DNA of 64,000 nt from an uncultured Christensenella sp. (GTDB lineage: Bacteria > Bacillota > Clostridia > Christensenellales > UBA3700): contig CAJTPC010000002.1 of NCBI GenBank assembly GCA_910578245.1, positions 82,686 to 146,685 of the forward strand, given 5' to 3'. Position 1 is the stretch's first letter; every line of letters starts with the position of its first letter. The notes under the pieces are model-generated. The model saw nothing but the letters and a program-made list of their open reading frames with translations. It made no database searches and was not told the origin of the DNA. A program made the translations under genes and the position numbers. Below, piece by piece: positions 52,723 through 61,442 of the stretch.

Positions 52723-52881
52723 AGAGATTCGAGTTAAGTGAGTACGAGCAAGATTGCGTCAGTAATTTGCGTAGTAAGAAGAATTCGAATAGCAGGCGTA
52801 CTATATGTACGTCAAGAGGCTAAGACGAACTTCATACGTAAATTAGTACAAGGTTGCCGTACGAACTTAACGAGAAGCTCT
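52723..52881. repeat. Long imperfect palindrome, copy 2
   Basis: About 159 bases. AGAGATTCGAGTTAAG at the left and CTTAACGAGAAGCTCT at the right match inversely, inner arms around AATTTGCGTA / TACGTAAATT continue the pairing, and the centre is GTAC-TATAT-GTAC (52798-52810). It ends 3 bases from the stop codon of the minus-strand 53835 gene. Same architecture as the 6121-6257 element. Confidence 0.65.
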
Positions 52882-52884
52882 GTC

Positions 52885-53835
52885 CTAGAATGTCGCCAAC
52901 TCTTGCTCAGGCTTGACCGTCTTTTCGATAGACATAGCCTCAAACACCGGACCTACTCCCTCGTATACTTCATGTTTTCTAAATTTAACTTTTGCGGTAA
53001 TCTTTACCCAATCTCGTTTTTTAAGAGCTATCACCTGCTTGTATTCGCATACGAAAGCGCCGTAGAAGATATCCGCTTCACAACACGTCATAATATGTCT
53101 GCCAAGCACGATAGTATTCTTCGGCAATGTATCGTCGACTGCCACAATTCCCTTAAATGACAGTATTTTGCCATCGTACTTCTCGCCCTCTTCGCAAATA
53201 TCTCTGTAAAATTCTGCATAGTCCTCGTCTTTTATCTCGACAATAGGCGTATTTAGGTCATACGGCAACGGGTCGGGTATATTGTCCGGCTCAACGTGTC
53301 CGTCCTTGTATTCGTAGAGTATGTCAATTTTTCTACCTGCCGTCCTTACGATTTTGTGAAATTCCATTTTGTCTTTGGAATTATCAAAACGATTGAATAT
53401 AACGGCTTCGCTACATTGCATTTTATCAAAAGTCAATTGACGCATATTAGCGTTGAAGTTAAAGAAAGTATTGCTGTCGGCAATCATAAGTACTTGCGCC
53501 AATACCCAATTTGACGGCATTACGTCTAGAAACTTACCTACTTCCAACATTCCGTTGTACTCTACGATTACTCGCTGAATACCGTGTTTCTTTGCGATTA
53601 CTTCAAGCACTTCGTCATTTATGTCGGCTATGTCTTCAACGTATTCTATATGCACGTTGTCAGATGCAAAATACTTAGGCTGATACTCTTCTTCGCCCTC
53701 TTCAAAGACAAGAAGCAAAGTTTTCTCGCCCTCGTTGAACCTATCGTCCGTCATCATTTCCTGAATGAACTTGGTCTTTCCGCTCTCCAAAAATCCCGTA
53801 AATAAATATACAGGTATCTCCATTCTTTTATCCAT
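52885..53835 (-). CDS. CobW-type GTPase with C-terminal YcgQ-like (TIGR03943/DUF1980) domain
   Basis: A 316-residue protein. The P-loop GFLESGKTKF (about 14-23) and AVIFNRFD mark a CobW/P47K-type G domain, but the family's CxCC metal site is absent. Residues about 215-305 form an OB-type domain with GRHIMTCCEADIFYG, matching the 'RFVMTCCxADA' motif of YcgQ-like proteins that work with a membrane permease. No such permease is encoded nearby. Two bases separate it from the second CobW gene, so they are in one operon, probably for metal handling. Confidence 0.75.
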   Translation of the reverse strand: MDKRMEIPVYLFTGFLESGKTKFIQEMMTDDRFNEGEKTLLLVFEEGEEEYQPKYFASDNVHIEYVEDIADINDEVLEVIAKKHGIQRVIVEYNGMLEVGKFLDVMPSNWVLAQVLMIADSNTFFNFNANMRQLTFDKMQCSEAVIFNRFDNSKDKMEFHKIVRTAGRKIDILYEYKDGHVEPDNIPDPLPYDLNTPIVEIKDEDYAEFYRDICEEGEKYDGKILSFKGIVAVDDTLPKNTIVLGRHIMTCCEADIFYGAFVCEYKQVIALKKRDWVKITAKVKFRKHEVYEGVGPVFEAMSIEKTVKPEQELATF

Positions 53836-53837
53836 TG

Positions 53838-54971
53838 TTAAGCCTTTACTCCAAACAGCTCAATAAGTTTTTCTTGATTTATCTTGCTTCCGATTACGCA
53901 TATTCTGCCAATAACTTCCCCTCCGCCGTATCTAACGTCGACTTCTTCGGGTACGTAGTCAAAGTGTATCCACTTGCCGTCTTGAGAGCTGACAATACCT
54001 TTTGCTCGCAATATTGCGCCGTATTCTCCGCTGTCCAAACTCTCCAATATAGTCTTGATTTGTTCTTGAGTATACTTGCAAGTTGTCTCTACTCCCCAAC
54101 TGGTAAATACTTCGTCAGCGTCGTGTCCGTGATGGTGGTGATGTCCGCAACTGCACTCTTCGCCATGTTCGTGGTGATGCTCGTGCTCGTGTTCATGGTG
54201 ATTACCGCAGCCGCACTCTTCGCCATGGTCGTGATGATGTTCGTGTTCGTGATGATGTCCGCAACCGCACTCTTCATCATGGTCGTGATGGTGATGCTCG
54301 TGATCATGGTGATGATGTCCGCCACATACGGGGCAAACTTCCTCTTCTTCAAGTTTCTTCAACTCGCATGCAAGCGATTGAGCATTGGTCATTGCGTCGA
54401 AAATCTTCTCACCATCTATCTCTTCCCAAGGCGTAGCGACAATTACGGCTTTCTCGTTTAGCGACTTGACGGTATCAAGACAGTACTGTAGCTTGTCCTC
54501 GGAAATATCCGTCGTGTGCGACAATACGACGCACTTTGCCTGCTCGATTTGATTTTTGTAGAACTCGCCGAAATTTTTCATATACATTTTGCACTTCTTT
54601 GCGTCTACAACTGCTGTCAACGACGTTACTTCACTATTTGGAAGCTCAGCCGACAAAACGGCTTGCAATACGTCGCTCAACTTACCTACGCCGGACGGCT
54701 CTATGACTATTCTGTCCGGAGCATACTCCGTATATACTTTGTTAAGAGCTTTCTTAAAGTCGCCGACTAACGAACAACAAATACAACCGCTGTTCATTTC
54801 ATTGATTTGTATGCCTGCGTCTTTCAAAAAACCGCCGTCTATGCCTATATCCCCAAACTCGTTTTCTATAAGCACAATCTTCTGTCCCTTAAGCGCTGAA
54901 GATAACAACTTCTTTATTAAAGTCGTCTTACCTGCTCCCAAAAATCCTGAAATTATATCAATTTTTAGCAT
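53838..54971 (-). CDS. CobW-type metallochaperone GTPase with histidine-rich insert
   Basis: A 377-residue protein: GFLGAGKTTLI (P-loop), NSGCICCSLVG (the CxCC metal site, about 60-70), LSHT as the G4 region, a His/Asp/Glu/Cys insert at about 218-282 (three repeats ending EECGCG, EECGCG, EECSCG), then the CobW C-terminal domain (YGAILRAKGIVSSQDGKW ... VIGSKINQEKL). Such proteins deliver Zn2+ or another metal to target enzymes at the cost of GTP. Over thirty His residues in the insert suggest a store or sponge for Zn, Ni or Co. First gene of a two-gene operon; GAGGTG precedes the ATG. Confidence 0.92.
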   Translation of the reverse strand: MLKIDIISGFLGAGKTTLIKKLLSSALKGQKIVLIENEFGDIGIDGGFLKDAGIQINEMNSGCICCSLVGDFKKALNKVYTEYAPDRIVIEPSGVGKLSDVLQAVLSAELPNSEVTSLTAVVDAKKCKMYMKNFGEFYKNQIEQAKCVVLSHTTDISEDKLQYCLDTVKSLNEKAVIVATPWEEIDGEKIFDAMTNAQSLACELKKLEEEEVCPVCGGHHHHDHEHHHHDHDEECGCGHHHEHEHHHDHGEECGCGNHHEHEHEHHHEHGEECSCGHHHHHGHDADEVFTSWGVETTCKYTQEQIKTILESLDSGEYGAILRAKGIVSSQDGKWIHFDYVPEEVDVRYGGGEVIGRICVIGSKINQEKLIELFGVKA

Positions 54972-55064
54972 ATTTCACCTCGCTATAAAACTTTATCTAA
55001 TTTATTTCCTGCTTATATATTCTATCACTTATTTGATATTTTTACAACTTAAAGATGTCAACAA

Positions 55065-56627
55065 TTACTTCGTTAAGACGAAAGTCATAATTGAATTTGG
55101 CATGACGCTAACGCTTCCGCCAAGCTCATACTCTCTGACTTGCCAATCTACGTTATCGTCAGTCAAAACTTCTCTAACTGTCTTATATCCGTTCAAACCT
55201 TTCAAATTGATTTTGCGCGACCTATTACTGTCATTGAGTATAATCACACTAATGCTGTCATCGGGATTTTTGAACGCGCAACACTCAACTCCGTTGATAC
55301 CTAAAAAGTCGCTATAGCCGGAAAAAATCCTGACGCTACCGCGCTTAATATGATTGGAAAAGTGCTTCATAACGTAATATCTCTTGCTCTCCTGAAGCAA
55401 TTGCGTACCGTCTTCGTCTGTAAGCCAATATACAAGTCCGTCCTCGTATCCGCCTCTCGCTATCGACAGCCACCAACTCCAATCGGTTACGTTGAGCATA
55501 TTTATATCTCGCATAATTACTTTTCCGCATTTGAAGCCCATAGCCATAGTAGGGTCTACGCCTATCAAAGTGGGCTCTAAGCCCCACTCCAACGTACAGT
55601 ATTCGCTCATACTTACGCTAATATTTGGATAATACTTTGCCATATAATCCGCAAATAGTTCTCTATAGAACACCGACGTAGTTGCGCCGTAAGAATGCAA
55701 TGATATATGCGTTATGTCCTCAAAAAACTCATATTTTTCAAATTCCGTCATATACTCGTTGAACTTAGTGCGAGTGGAAAGGATCATTTTGTAATTCCCG
55801 CTCTCGAAAATATCCATCTCAAACTTGGTATTGTGTGACAAATTAAATTCTTTGAGCCGACTATAAAAAGTATTATAGAACTTGGCAAGCGGTTTGGGAT
55901 CATAGTGACAGCCCTCTTGCGTAGCCTCTTCACCGCCCCATTTCCATTGCGGTTCGTTGACAGGCGATATAATTATTTCTATATCCTTATCGTACTTACA
56001 AATGATATTTTCGTAAAGATAATTGACAATTACGAGCATATACTGCGAAAACGCCTCATAGCACTCTTCTTTGAGATTGTTGTCGTATACGTTTTCGCCG
56101 TGCGTCTTACCGTTGAGCGTCATTAGATAATGCGGAGAATTGGCAAAGAAAACCACTTTATTTATATTGCCAAGCGAAAGCGCTCTTTCGAACGTATCAA
56201 TCACCGCTTGATCTCTATTTTCAAAGTCATAGTTGCTCTCATCGGCAAATACGCTATAATCTCCGTCAAAGTTGTCGGCGACAAAAAACGATTCCGCTCC
56301 TCTCGCAGGATCCTCGTAGTTGTCAACTTCTATTCCGCCGGCGCCGATGTTATATCGAAAGATATTAAGCGCAAGTCCGCTGTTGCCATAGAGCATTTCC
56401 ATAGCCGTATCCTTAAAACTTTCGTCCTCAAGCTTACCTAGATCTTGATATATCCAAGCCGACGATGCGCCAAAGCCTTCCATTGTCTGGTAACGCTTAG
56501 AAGTATCAAGCGAGATAGTAGTCGTTCCAAAGACTACCGCCAAAGAATATATTCCCAATACGCATCCCACCAGCGCAACGGCGCAAGTCAAACAAGCGAT
56601 GGTTTTCAATACTCTTTTCTTTATCAT
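55065..56627 (-). CDS. Glycoside hydrolase family 30 protein, membrane-anchored (copy 1)
   Basis: A 520-residue protein with an N-terminal hydrophobic segment (about 9-33, possibly a lipobox LVGC) and an extracellular GH30 (TIM barrel plus beta-sandwich) domain. Acid/base Glu in ISPVNEPQWKW and the nucleophile Glu in VSMSEYCTLEW. Enzymes of this family cleave beta-linked sugars (glucosylceramide, xylan or beta-1,6-linked galactan); the substrate is not determinable here. The start abuts the stop of the second copy. Only the pair forms the operon. Confidence 0.88.
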   Translation of the reverse strand: MIKKRVLKTIACLTCAVALVGCVLGIYSLAVVFGTTTISLDTSKRYQTMEGFGASSAWIYQDLGKLEDESFKDTAMEMLYGNSGLALNIFRYNIGAGGIEVDNYEDPARGAESFFVADNFDGDYSVFADESNYDFENRDQAVIDTFERALSLGNINKVVFFANSPHYLMTLNGKTHGENVYDNNLKEECYEAFSQYMLVIVNYLYENIICKYDKDIEIIISPVNEPQWKWGGEEATQEGCHYDPKPLAKFYNTFYSRLKEFNLSHNTKFEMDIFESGNYKMILSTRTKFNEYMTEFEKYEFFEDITHISLHSYGATTSVFYRELFADYMAKYYPNISVSMSEYCTLEWGLEPTLIGVDPTMAMGFKCGKVIMRDINMLNVTDWSWWLSIARGGYEDGLVYWLTDEDGTQLLQESKRYYVMKHFSNHIKRGSVRIFSGYSDFLGINGVECCAFKNPDDSISVIILNDSNRSRKINLKGLNGYKTVREVLTDDNVDWQVREYELGGSVSVMPNSIMTFVLTK

Positions 56628-58226
56628 TTACCCCTCTATCACCGGATTCGTCATTATATAAGTCGTGACAGACTTTGCCTTTGACGTGATATATCCGTTG
56701 TATTTATATTCTTGAGTTTCCCAATTTCGGGTTTGGGTAGTAACTATCTCTTGAATATTTTCGTAACCGCCCTTAATCTTTATCTTTTTATCTCTCTTGC
56801 TGTCGTTGATGACAACCAACACTATACTGCCGTCTAATCTTTTGAATGCAACGCACTCAACGCCGTTGATACCGAATGAATCGTTGTAGTCCGCGCTTAT
56901 GCGTACGCTTCCCTCAGTAATATATTTCGAGAACTGTCCCACCGTATAATATCTTCTCGTCGACCAGACTCTGTCTGCTCCGTCCCAATACAAAAGACCG
57001 TCTTCGTAATCGTAGTTTTTATGCGATAGCGACAGCCAATAATTCCAACTTACCGCGTCAATCATCTTTAGGTCGCGAAGTAATACTTTTGCAGAATAAA
57101 TTCCCATATCTATGCTCTCGCTGATTCCGCTTTGCAAAACGCAATACTCGCTTACGCTGACGCCTTTTTCGGAGAGTTTGTTCTTTGAGTAATTATTGAA
57201 CATCATACGCGGCATTTTTTCAATATCAGCGCCGTATGAGTGTACTGATATACAGTCTAATTCGTCAAACCAATCATATTTTGAAAATTCGTTTATATAA
57301 GTCTTAAACTTCGTCTTATGTTCGGTAAACTTGTAATTACCGCTCTCAAATATATCCATACTGAAATTAGTAGAATTTTTTTCGTTGTACTGAGTAAGTT
57401 CTTTATAGAATATATCGTAGAACTTTGCAAGTTGCTTGGGATCATAATGACAGCCTTCTTGAGTAGCGTTGCTTCCGCCCCAATCCCATTGAGGTTCGTT
57501 GACGGGAGAAATTTTTATTTTAATATCGGAGTCGTACTTACATACGTAATTCTTATAAAGATAATTTACTATGACGAGCATATATTTCGAAAACGCCGTA
57601 TAACACTCTTCCTTAAGGTTGTTTTGCATTTTCTCCTCGCCGTGCGTCTTACCGTTTTTCGTCATAAGATAATGCGGTGAATTTGCAAAAAACACCACTT
57701 CTTTTATATTGCCGAGCGAAAGCGCTTTGTCAAAGAGTTCTCTTACTCCCCTATCTTTCGTAAAGTCATAATTACTCTCGTTGGCAAAGACCGAATAATC
57801 GCCGTTGAATTTCTCCGCAATAAAAAAACTCTCCGCTCCGCGCAACGGGTCTTCGTAGGTATCTACTTCTACTCCGCCGGCGCCTACGTTGTACCTAAAG
57901 GTATTAAGTTCAAGCCCGCTATCGCCGTAAAGCGCTTCCATAGTATCGTCTTTTAGCTTGGTATTTTCAGATAACCCGAAAGATTGATATACCCACGCCG
58001 ATGATGCGCCAAAGCCTTGGAAAACTTGATACGTTCGGGTTTCGTCAAGAGTGATAACCGTCTTGCCGTAGGTTACGCCCAACGCATAAAAACCGAATGC
58101 CGAGCCGATGATGACGGATATAATAAGAAAACTTATTATAGTAATAACGACAACATGTTTTTTTGAAAATTTATGAGTTGCTTTTTTATCTTTAGATTTT
58201 TCTTCTTTATAGATGTTTTCTTTCAT
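56628..58226 (-). CDS. Glycoside hydrolase family 30 protein, membrane-anchored (copy 2)
   Basis: A 532-residue paralogue of the previous gene, with a longer basic cytosolic start (KEEKSKDKKATHKFSKK) and a membrane helix (about 25-50), then the same GH30 domain: acid/base SPVNEPQWDW and nucleophile VSVSEYCVLQS. The two proteins share long blocks (GFGASSAW, FFANSPHYLMT, ATQEGCHYDPK), so a tandem duplication is clear. It is transcribed first; GGGAAG lies 12-15 bases before the ATG. Likely act side by side at the cell surface. Confidence 0.88.
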   Translation of the reverse strand: MKENIYKEEKSKDKKATHKFSKKHVVVITIISFLIISVIIGSAFGFYALGVTYGKTVITLDETRTYQVFQGFGASSAWVYQSFGLSENTKLKDDTMEALYGDSGLELNTFRYNVGAGGVEVDTYEDPLRGAESFFIAEKFNGDYSVFANESNYDFTKDRGVRELFDKALSLGNIKEVVFFANSPHYLMTKNGKTHGEEKMQNNLKEECYTAFSKYMLVIVNYLYKNYVCKYDSDIKIKISPVNEPQWDWGGSNATQEGCHYDPKQLAKFYDIFYKELTQYNEKNSTNFSMDIFESGNYKFTEHKTKFKTYINEFSKYDWFDELDCISVHSYGADIEKMPRMMFNNYSKNKLSEKGVSVSEYCVLQSGISESIDMGIYSAKVLLRDLKMIDAVSWNYWLSLSHKNYDYEDGLLYWDGADRVWSTRRYYTVGQFSKYITEGSVRISADYNDSFGINGVECVAFKRLDGSIVLVVINDSKRDKKIKIKGGYENIQEIVTTQTRNWETQEYKYNGYITSKAKSVTTYIMTNPVIEG

Positions 58227-58313
58227 AATAAATTTTTCTTCCCTTTTATGGTATATTTTACCACGACTTTATAAATTTGTCTATAAAAATATTGAAAATC
58301 TATATCAATATCG

Positions 58314-58418
58314 TTGACAATAACGTTATAGTACATTATAATCGACTTGTTTAATAATTCTAAACTTTTTGTTTATCATAACAAAACTTTCTAAAAAATT
58401 TGTTTAGAATTACTAAAC
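58314..58418 (+). promoter_or_regulatory. pot operon promoter with two copies of a 17-base operator
   Basis: TTGACA (58314-58319), 17 bases, TATAAT (58337-58342). Operator 1 GTTTAATAATTCTAAAC (58349-58365) covers the start point; operator 2 GTTTAGAATTACTAAAC (58402-58418) is its inverse with one mismatch. Each is itself a GTTTA-N7-TAAAC palindrome; centres are 53 bases apart (five turns), which suits DNA looping or cooperative binding. Confidence 0.8.
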
Positions 58419-58437
58419 CCAGCTTATAGGAGAAAAA

Positions 58438-58971
58438 ATGGATATCGGAGTTAAATTAAAACGGTTGAGATTGCAATGCGGACTTACTCAAGAAGAGCTT
58501 GCCGATAGATGCGAATTAACGAAGGGATACATATCTCAATTGGAGAACAATCTTACCTCTCCGTCGATAGCTACTCTTATGGATATACTTGCGGTACTTG
58601 GAAGCGACCTTAAATCTTTTTTCAACGAAGAAGTAGACGAGCAAATAGTATTTCAAGAGCAAGACTTTTTTGAAAAGGAAGACGACGGCGAACTAATAAC
58701 TTGGCTTGTACCTAATTCTCTCAAGAACGAAATGGAGCCCATACTTCTCACTCTGCAATCGGGAGTAAGCACGACTGAGGATATGCCCCACGAAGGCGAA
58801 GAGTTTGGGTACGTCCTGCAAGGTCAAGCAATATTGCATCTTGGCAAAAAGTCATATGAGATAAAGCAAGGTAATTCATTTTACTTCACAAGTAAGAAAA
58901 GACATTATATAGAAAACAACAGTAAAGAAATAACAAAAATTCTTTGGGTATCCAGCCCGCCGACTTTTTGA
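58438..58971 (+). CDS. Xre-family regulator with cupin domain, pot operon regulator
   Basis: A 177-residue protein. The helix-turn-helix occupies residues 1-62 (GVKLKRLRLQCGLTQEELAD, TKGYISQLENN), and residues about 100-172 form a cupin (EEFGYVLQGQAILHLGKKSYEI, HYIENNSKEITKILW) that may bind a polyamine. Similar regulators (PuuR type) sense putrescine. Directly followed by potABCD and preceded by two matching operators, so it is probably an autoregulated polyamine repressor. AGGAG precedes the ATG. Confidence 0.88.
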   Translation: MDIGVKLKRLRLQCGLTQEELADRCELTKGYISQLENNLTSPSIATLMDILAVLGSDLKSFFNEEVDEQIVFQEQDFFEKEDDGELITWLVPNSLKNEMEPILLTLQSGVSTTEDMPHEGEEFGYVLQGQAILHLGKKSYEIKQGNSFYFTSKKRHYIENNSKEITKILWVSSPPTF

Positions 58972-58986
58972 GATTGGGAGTGACTT

Positions 58987-60663
58987 ATGATGAGCAAAAA
59001 TATACAAAACAACAAAGACTACATAATCCAACTTCAAGGATTGACCAAACAATACGGCAACAAGACGGTCGTAAACAATATTAATCTCAATATCGAAAAG
59101 GGACAGTTTGTCACCTTTCTCGGACCTAGCGGTTGCGGAAAGACAACGACTTTGAGAATGATTGCGGGTTTTGAGATACCCACGCAAGGCAAAGTGCTTT
59201 TCGACGGTGTGGATATAGCAAATTTTCCGCCTCACAAGCGCCCCGTCAATACGGTATTCCAAAAGTATGCGCTATTTCCTCATCTCAACGTCTTTAACAA
59301 CATTGCTTTTGGCTTAAAACTTAAAAAGATAGAAGTTGAATATACCAAGAAAAACGGAGAAAAATCAGTTAAGCAAATCAAGCTCAAGAACTTCCTTGTA
59401 GACCCAAATACAGGCGACCCCGACTTCTCTATCGCTAATAACGACTATTTTTCCTATATAGATAAGGGATACGTACCTCTTCGCAAGATAAAGAAAAAAA
59501 TAAGCAAAACGGCGAAAAACGGCCGCGTGGAGAAAGAAATAAACGGATATAGATATTATATCGACAAAAAGGTGCGTCGCGCGCTGAAAATCGTAGGTTT
59601 AAGCGATTACGAAACTAGAGACGTAGACTCTCTCTCCGGCGGTCAACAGCAAAGAGTTGCTATCGCAAGGGCTATAGTCAACGAGCCAAAAGTACTTCTT
59701 TTGGACGAACCGCTTGGCGCTCTCGACCTCAAAATGCGTCAAGAAATGCAAATCGAATTGAAAGAAATGCACAAAACGCTTGGCATTACTTTTATTTACG
59801 TCACTCACGACCAAGAAGAAGCCTTGACAATGAGCGATACCGTAGTCGTAATGAAAGACGGCGAGATATTGCAAGAAGGCTCGCCTATCGATATATACAA
59901 CGAACCGCAGACTGCGTACGTTGCAGACTTCATAGGCGAGAGTAACATTCTCGACGGCGTCATGATTGAAGACTATAGGGTAAATATCGTAGGCGCTGAA
60001 TTTAAGTGCGTAGACGCAGGCTTTGGCGAGAACGTCCTCGTAGACGTAGTTATTCGTCCGGAAGATATCGAAATCAAGAGTAAGGAAAAAGGCATACTCA
60101 CCGGCGTAATCAAGTCGAGTATGTTCCGCGGCGTACATTACGAAATGGTATGCGAATGTAACGGCTATGAATTTACTATACATAGCACCGTTGAAGCGCC
60201 AATCGGCAAAGAGGTCGGCTTGTACGTAGCTCCGAAAAATATTCAAATAATGAAAAAAGAACACGTAGACAATACCGTTTCGGTGACCTTTACATCAAAT
60301 ACGACTTTCGACTTATACGGAGGAGAATATCAATTTAACCCTACCTCGCTATTTGAAAATGCAGAATACGATGAAGATCAAGACCTATTGAAAATCGCAG
60401 GCGAAGAAATAACCCTCAAGGGCAAGGAAGCGACGGTAAGTTTCGCATTTGCCGATATAGATATGACGGACGATGAATACGACGCTCCGCTCGCCGGAAA
60501 TGTTGACAGTATGATTTACAAAGGAAAGAACTATATCGTTGATATTAAGACCGATGACAACCGCCATATCTACGCAGATACTCAATATCTTTGGGACAAA
60601 GGCGACAGAGTGGGAATTAAAGTGGACAAATTCAAATTTATTTCTTTCACGGAGGGCAAGTAA
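58987..60663 (+). CDS. potA: Spermidine/putrescine ABC transporter ATPase, with inserts
   Basis: A 558-residue protein, against about 370 in typical PotA. Walker A GPSGCGKTT (46-54), Q-loop VFQKYALFPH (90-99), signature SLSGGQQQR (215-223), Walker B VLLLDEPLGALD (236-247) and H-loop THDQEEAL. An extra about 80 residues (roughly 114-195, IEVEYTKKNGEKSVKQIKLK ... RYYIDKKVRRA) sits in the helical domain between Q-loop and signature, where the membrane subunits dock. The C-terminus continues past the usual TOBE domain with about 100 further residues. GGGAGTG precedes the ATG. Confidence 0.93.
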   Translation: MMSKNIQNNKDYIIQLQGLTKQYGNKTVVNNINLNIEKGQFVTFLGPSGCGKTTTLRMIAGFEIPTQGKVLFDGVDIANFPPHKRPVNTVFQKYALFPHLNVFNNIAFGLKLKKIEVEYTKKNGEKSVKQIKLKNFLVDPNTGDPDFSIANNDYFSYIDKGYVPLRKIKKKISKTAKNGRVEKEINGYRYYIDKKVRRALKIVGLSDYETRDVDSLSGGQQQRVAIARAIVNEPKVLLLDEPLGALDLKMRQEMQIELKEMHKTLGITFIYVTHDQEEALTMSDTVVVMKDGEILQEGSPIDIYNEPQTAYVADFIGESNILDGVMIEDYRVNIVGAEFKCVDAGFGENVLVDVVIRPEDIEIKSKEKGILTGVIKSSMFRGVHYEMVCECNGYEFTIHSTVEAPIGKEVGLYVAPKNIQIMKKEHVDNTVSVTFTSNTTFDLYGGEYQFNPTSLFENAEYDEDQDLLKIAGEEITLKGKEATVSFAFADIDMTDDEYDAPLAGNVDSMIYKGKNYIVDIKTDDNRHIYADTQYLWDKGDRVGIKVDKFKFISFTEGK

Positions 60664-61442
60664 TGTTCAAAAAATCTTTGGCAATCCCCTACGCTCTCTT
60701 CATGCTGCTTTTCGTATTGCTGCCGCTCGTTTTAGTATTGGTATTCGCTTTTATAGACGTCAACGACGGCACGTTCGATTTACTTGCCAACTTCAAGGAA
60801 CTTGCAAAAGAAAAGGCGCTGGGCAAAGTAATAGGCAATTCGCTTATCGCGGGACTTTCGACAAGCGCGCTGTGTATATTAATAGGATATCCAATCGCGT
60901 ACTATCTCACCAAACGCGAGTTCAACAAAAAAGGAGTAATGATAGGTCTCTTCCTAGCGCCGATGTGGGTCAACTTCCTTTTGCGAATGATGGCAACCAA
61001 AGCCGTATTCAACGTAATAGGTATCAAAATGGGTATGGGCGCTGTTATATTCGGCTTGACTTATGAGTTTTTGCCGTTTATGATAATGCCGCTTTACAAT
61101 ACCCTGCTCAAAATAGACAAGTGCTATATCGAGGGCGCAAGCGATTTGGGCGCAACGCCGACAAGAGCTTTCTGGAAAATCACCGTTCCCCTTTCTATGC
61201 CGGGAATAATAAGCGGACTAACCATGGTTATGATACCGTCAATCACAACTTTTGCCGTAACGGAAATTATGAGCAACGGCAAGATGATGTTACTTGGCGA
61301 CTTTATCTACTCGCTCAAATCAGATAGCCTTAACATGGCGGCGGCAATATCGTTCGTATTATTGATATTTATGGGACTATCTATGTTTATATCCAACAAA
61401 TACAGCTCGGATAACTCCAGCAAAGGAGGCGGAATATGGTAA
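60663..61442 (+). CDS. potB: Spermidine/putrescine ABC transporter permease
   Basis: A 259-residue protein with six membrane helices and the cytosolic EAA loop in the order typical of PotB (IEGASDLGATPTRAFWKITV), where the ATPase docks. The ATG shares its A with the potA stop codon. Works with PotC as the transport channel. Confidence 0.95.
   Translation: MFKKSLAIPYALFMLLFVLLPLVLVLVFAFIDVNDGTFDLLANFKELAKEKALGKVIGNSLIAGLSTSALCILIGYPIAYYLTKREFNKKGVMIGLFLAPMWVNFLLRMMATKAVFNVIGIKMGMGAVIFGLTYEFLPFMIMPLYNTLLKIDKCYIEGASDLGATPTRAFWKITVPLSMPGIISGLTMVMIPSITTFAVTEIMSNGKMMLLGDFIYSLKSDSLNMAAAISFVLLIFMGLSMFISNKYSSDNSSKGGGIW

Noticed and set aside
54112..54330. Repetitive DNA that at first resembles a CRISPR-like or satellite array
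   Set aside because: It encodes the His-rich insert of the CobW protein in frame. The repeats vary, lack unique spacers and follow codon structure.
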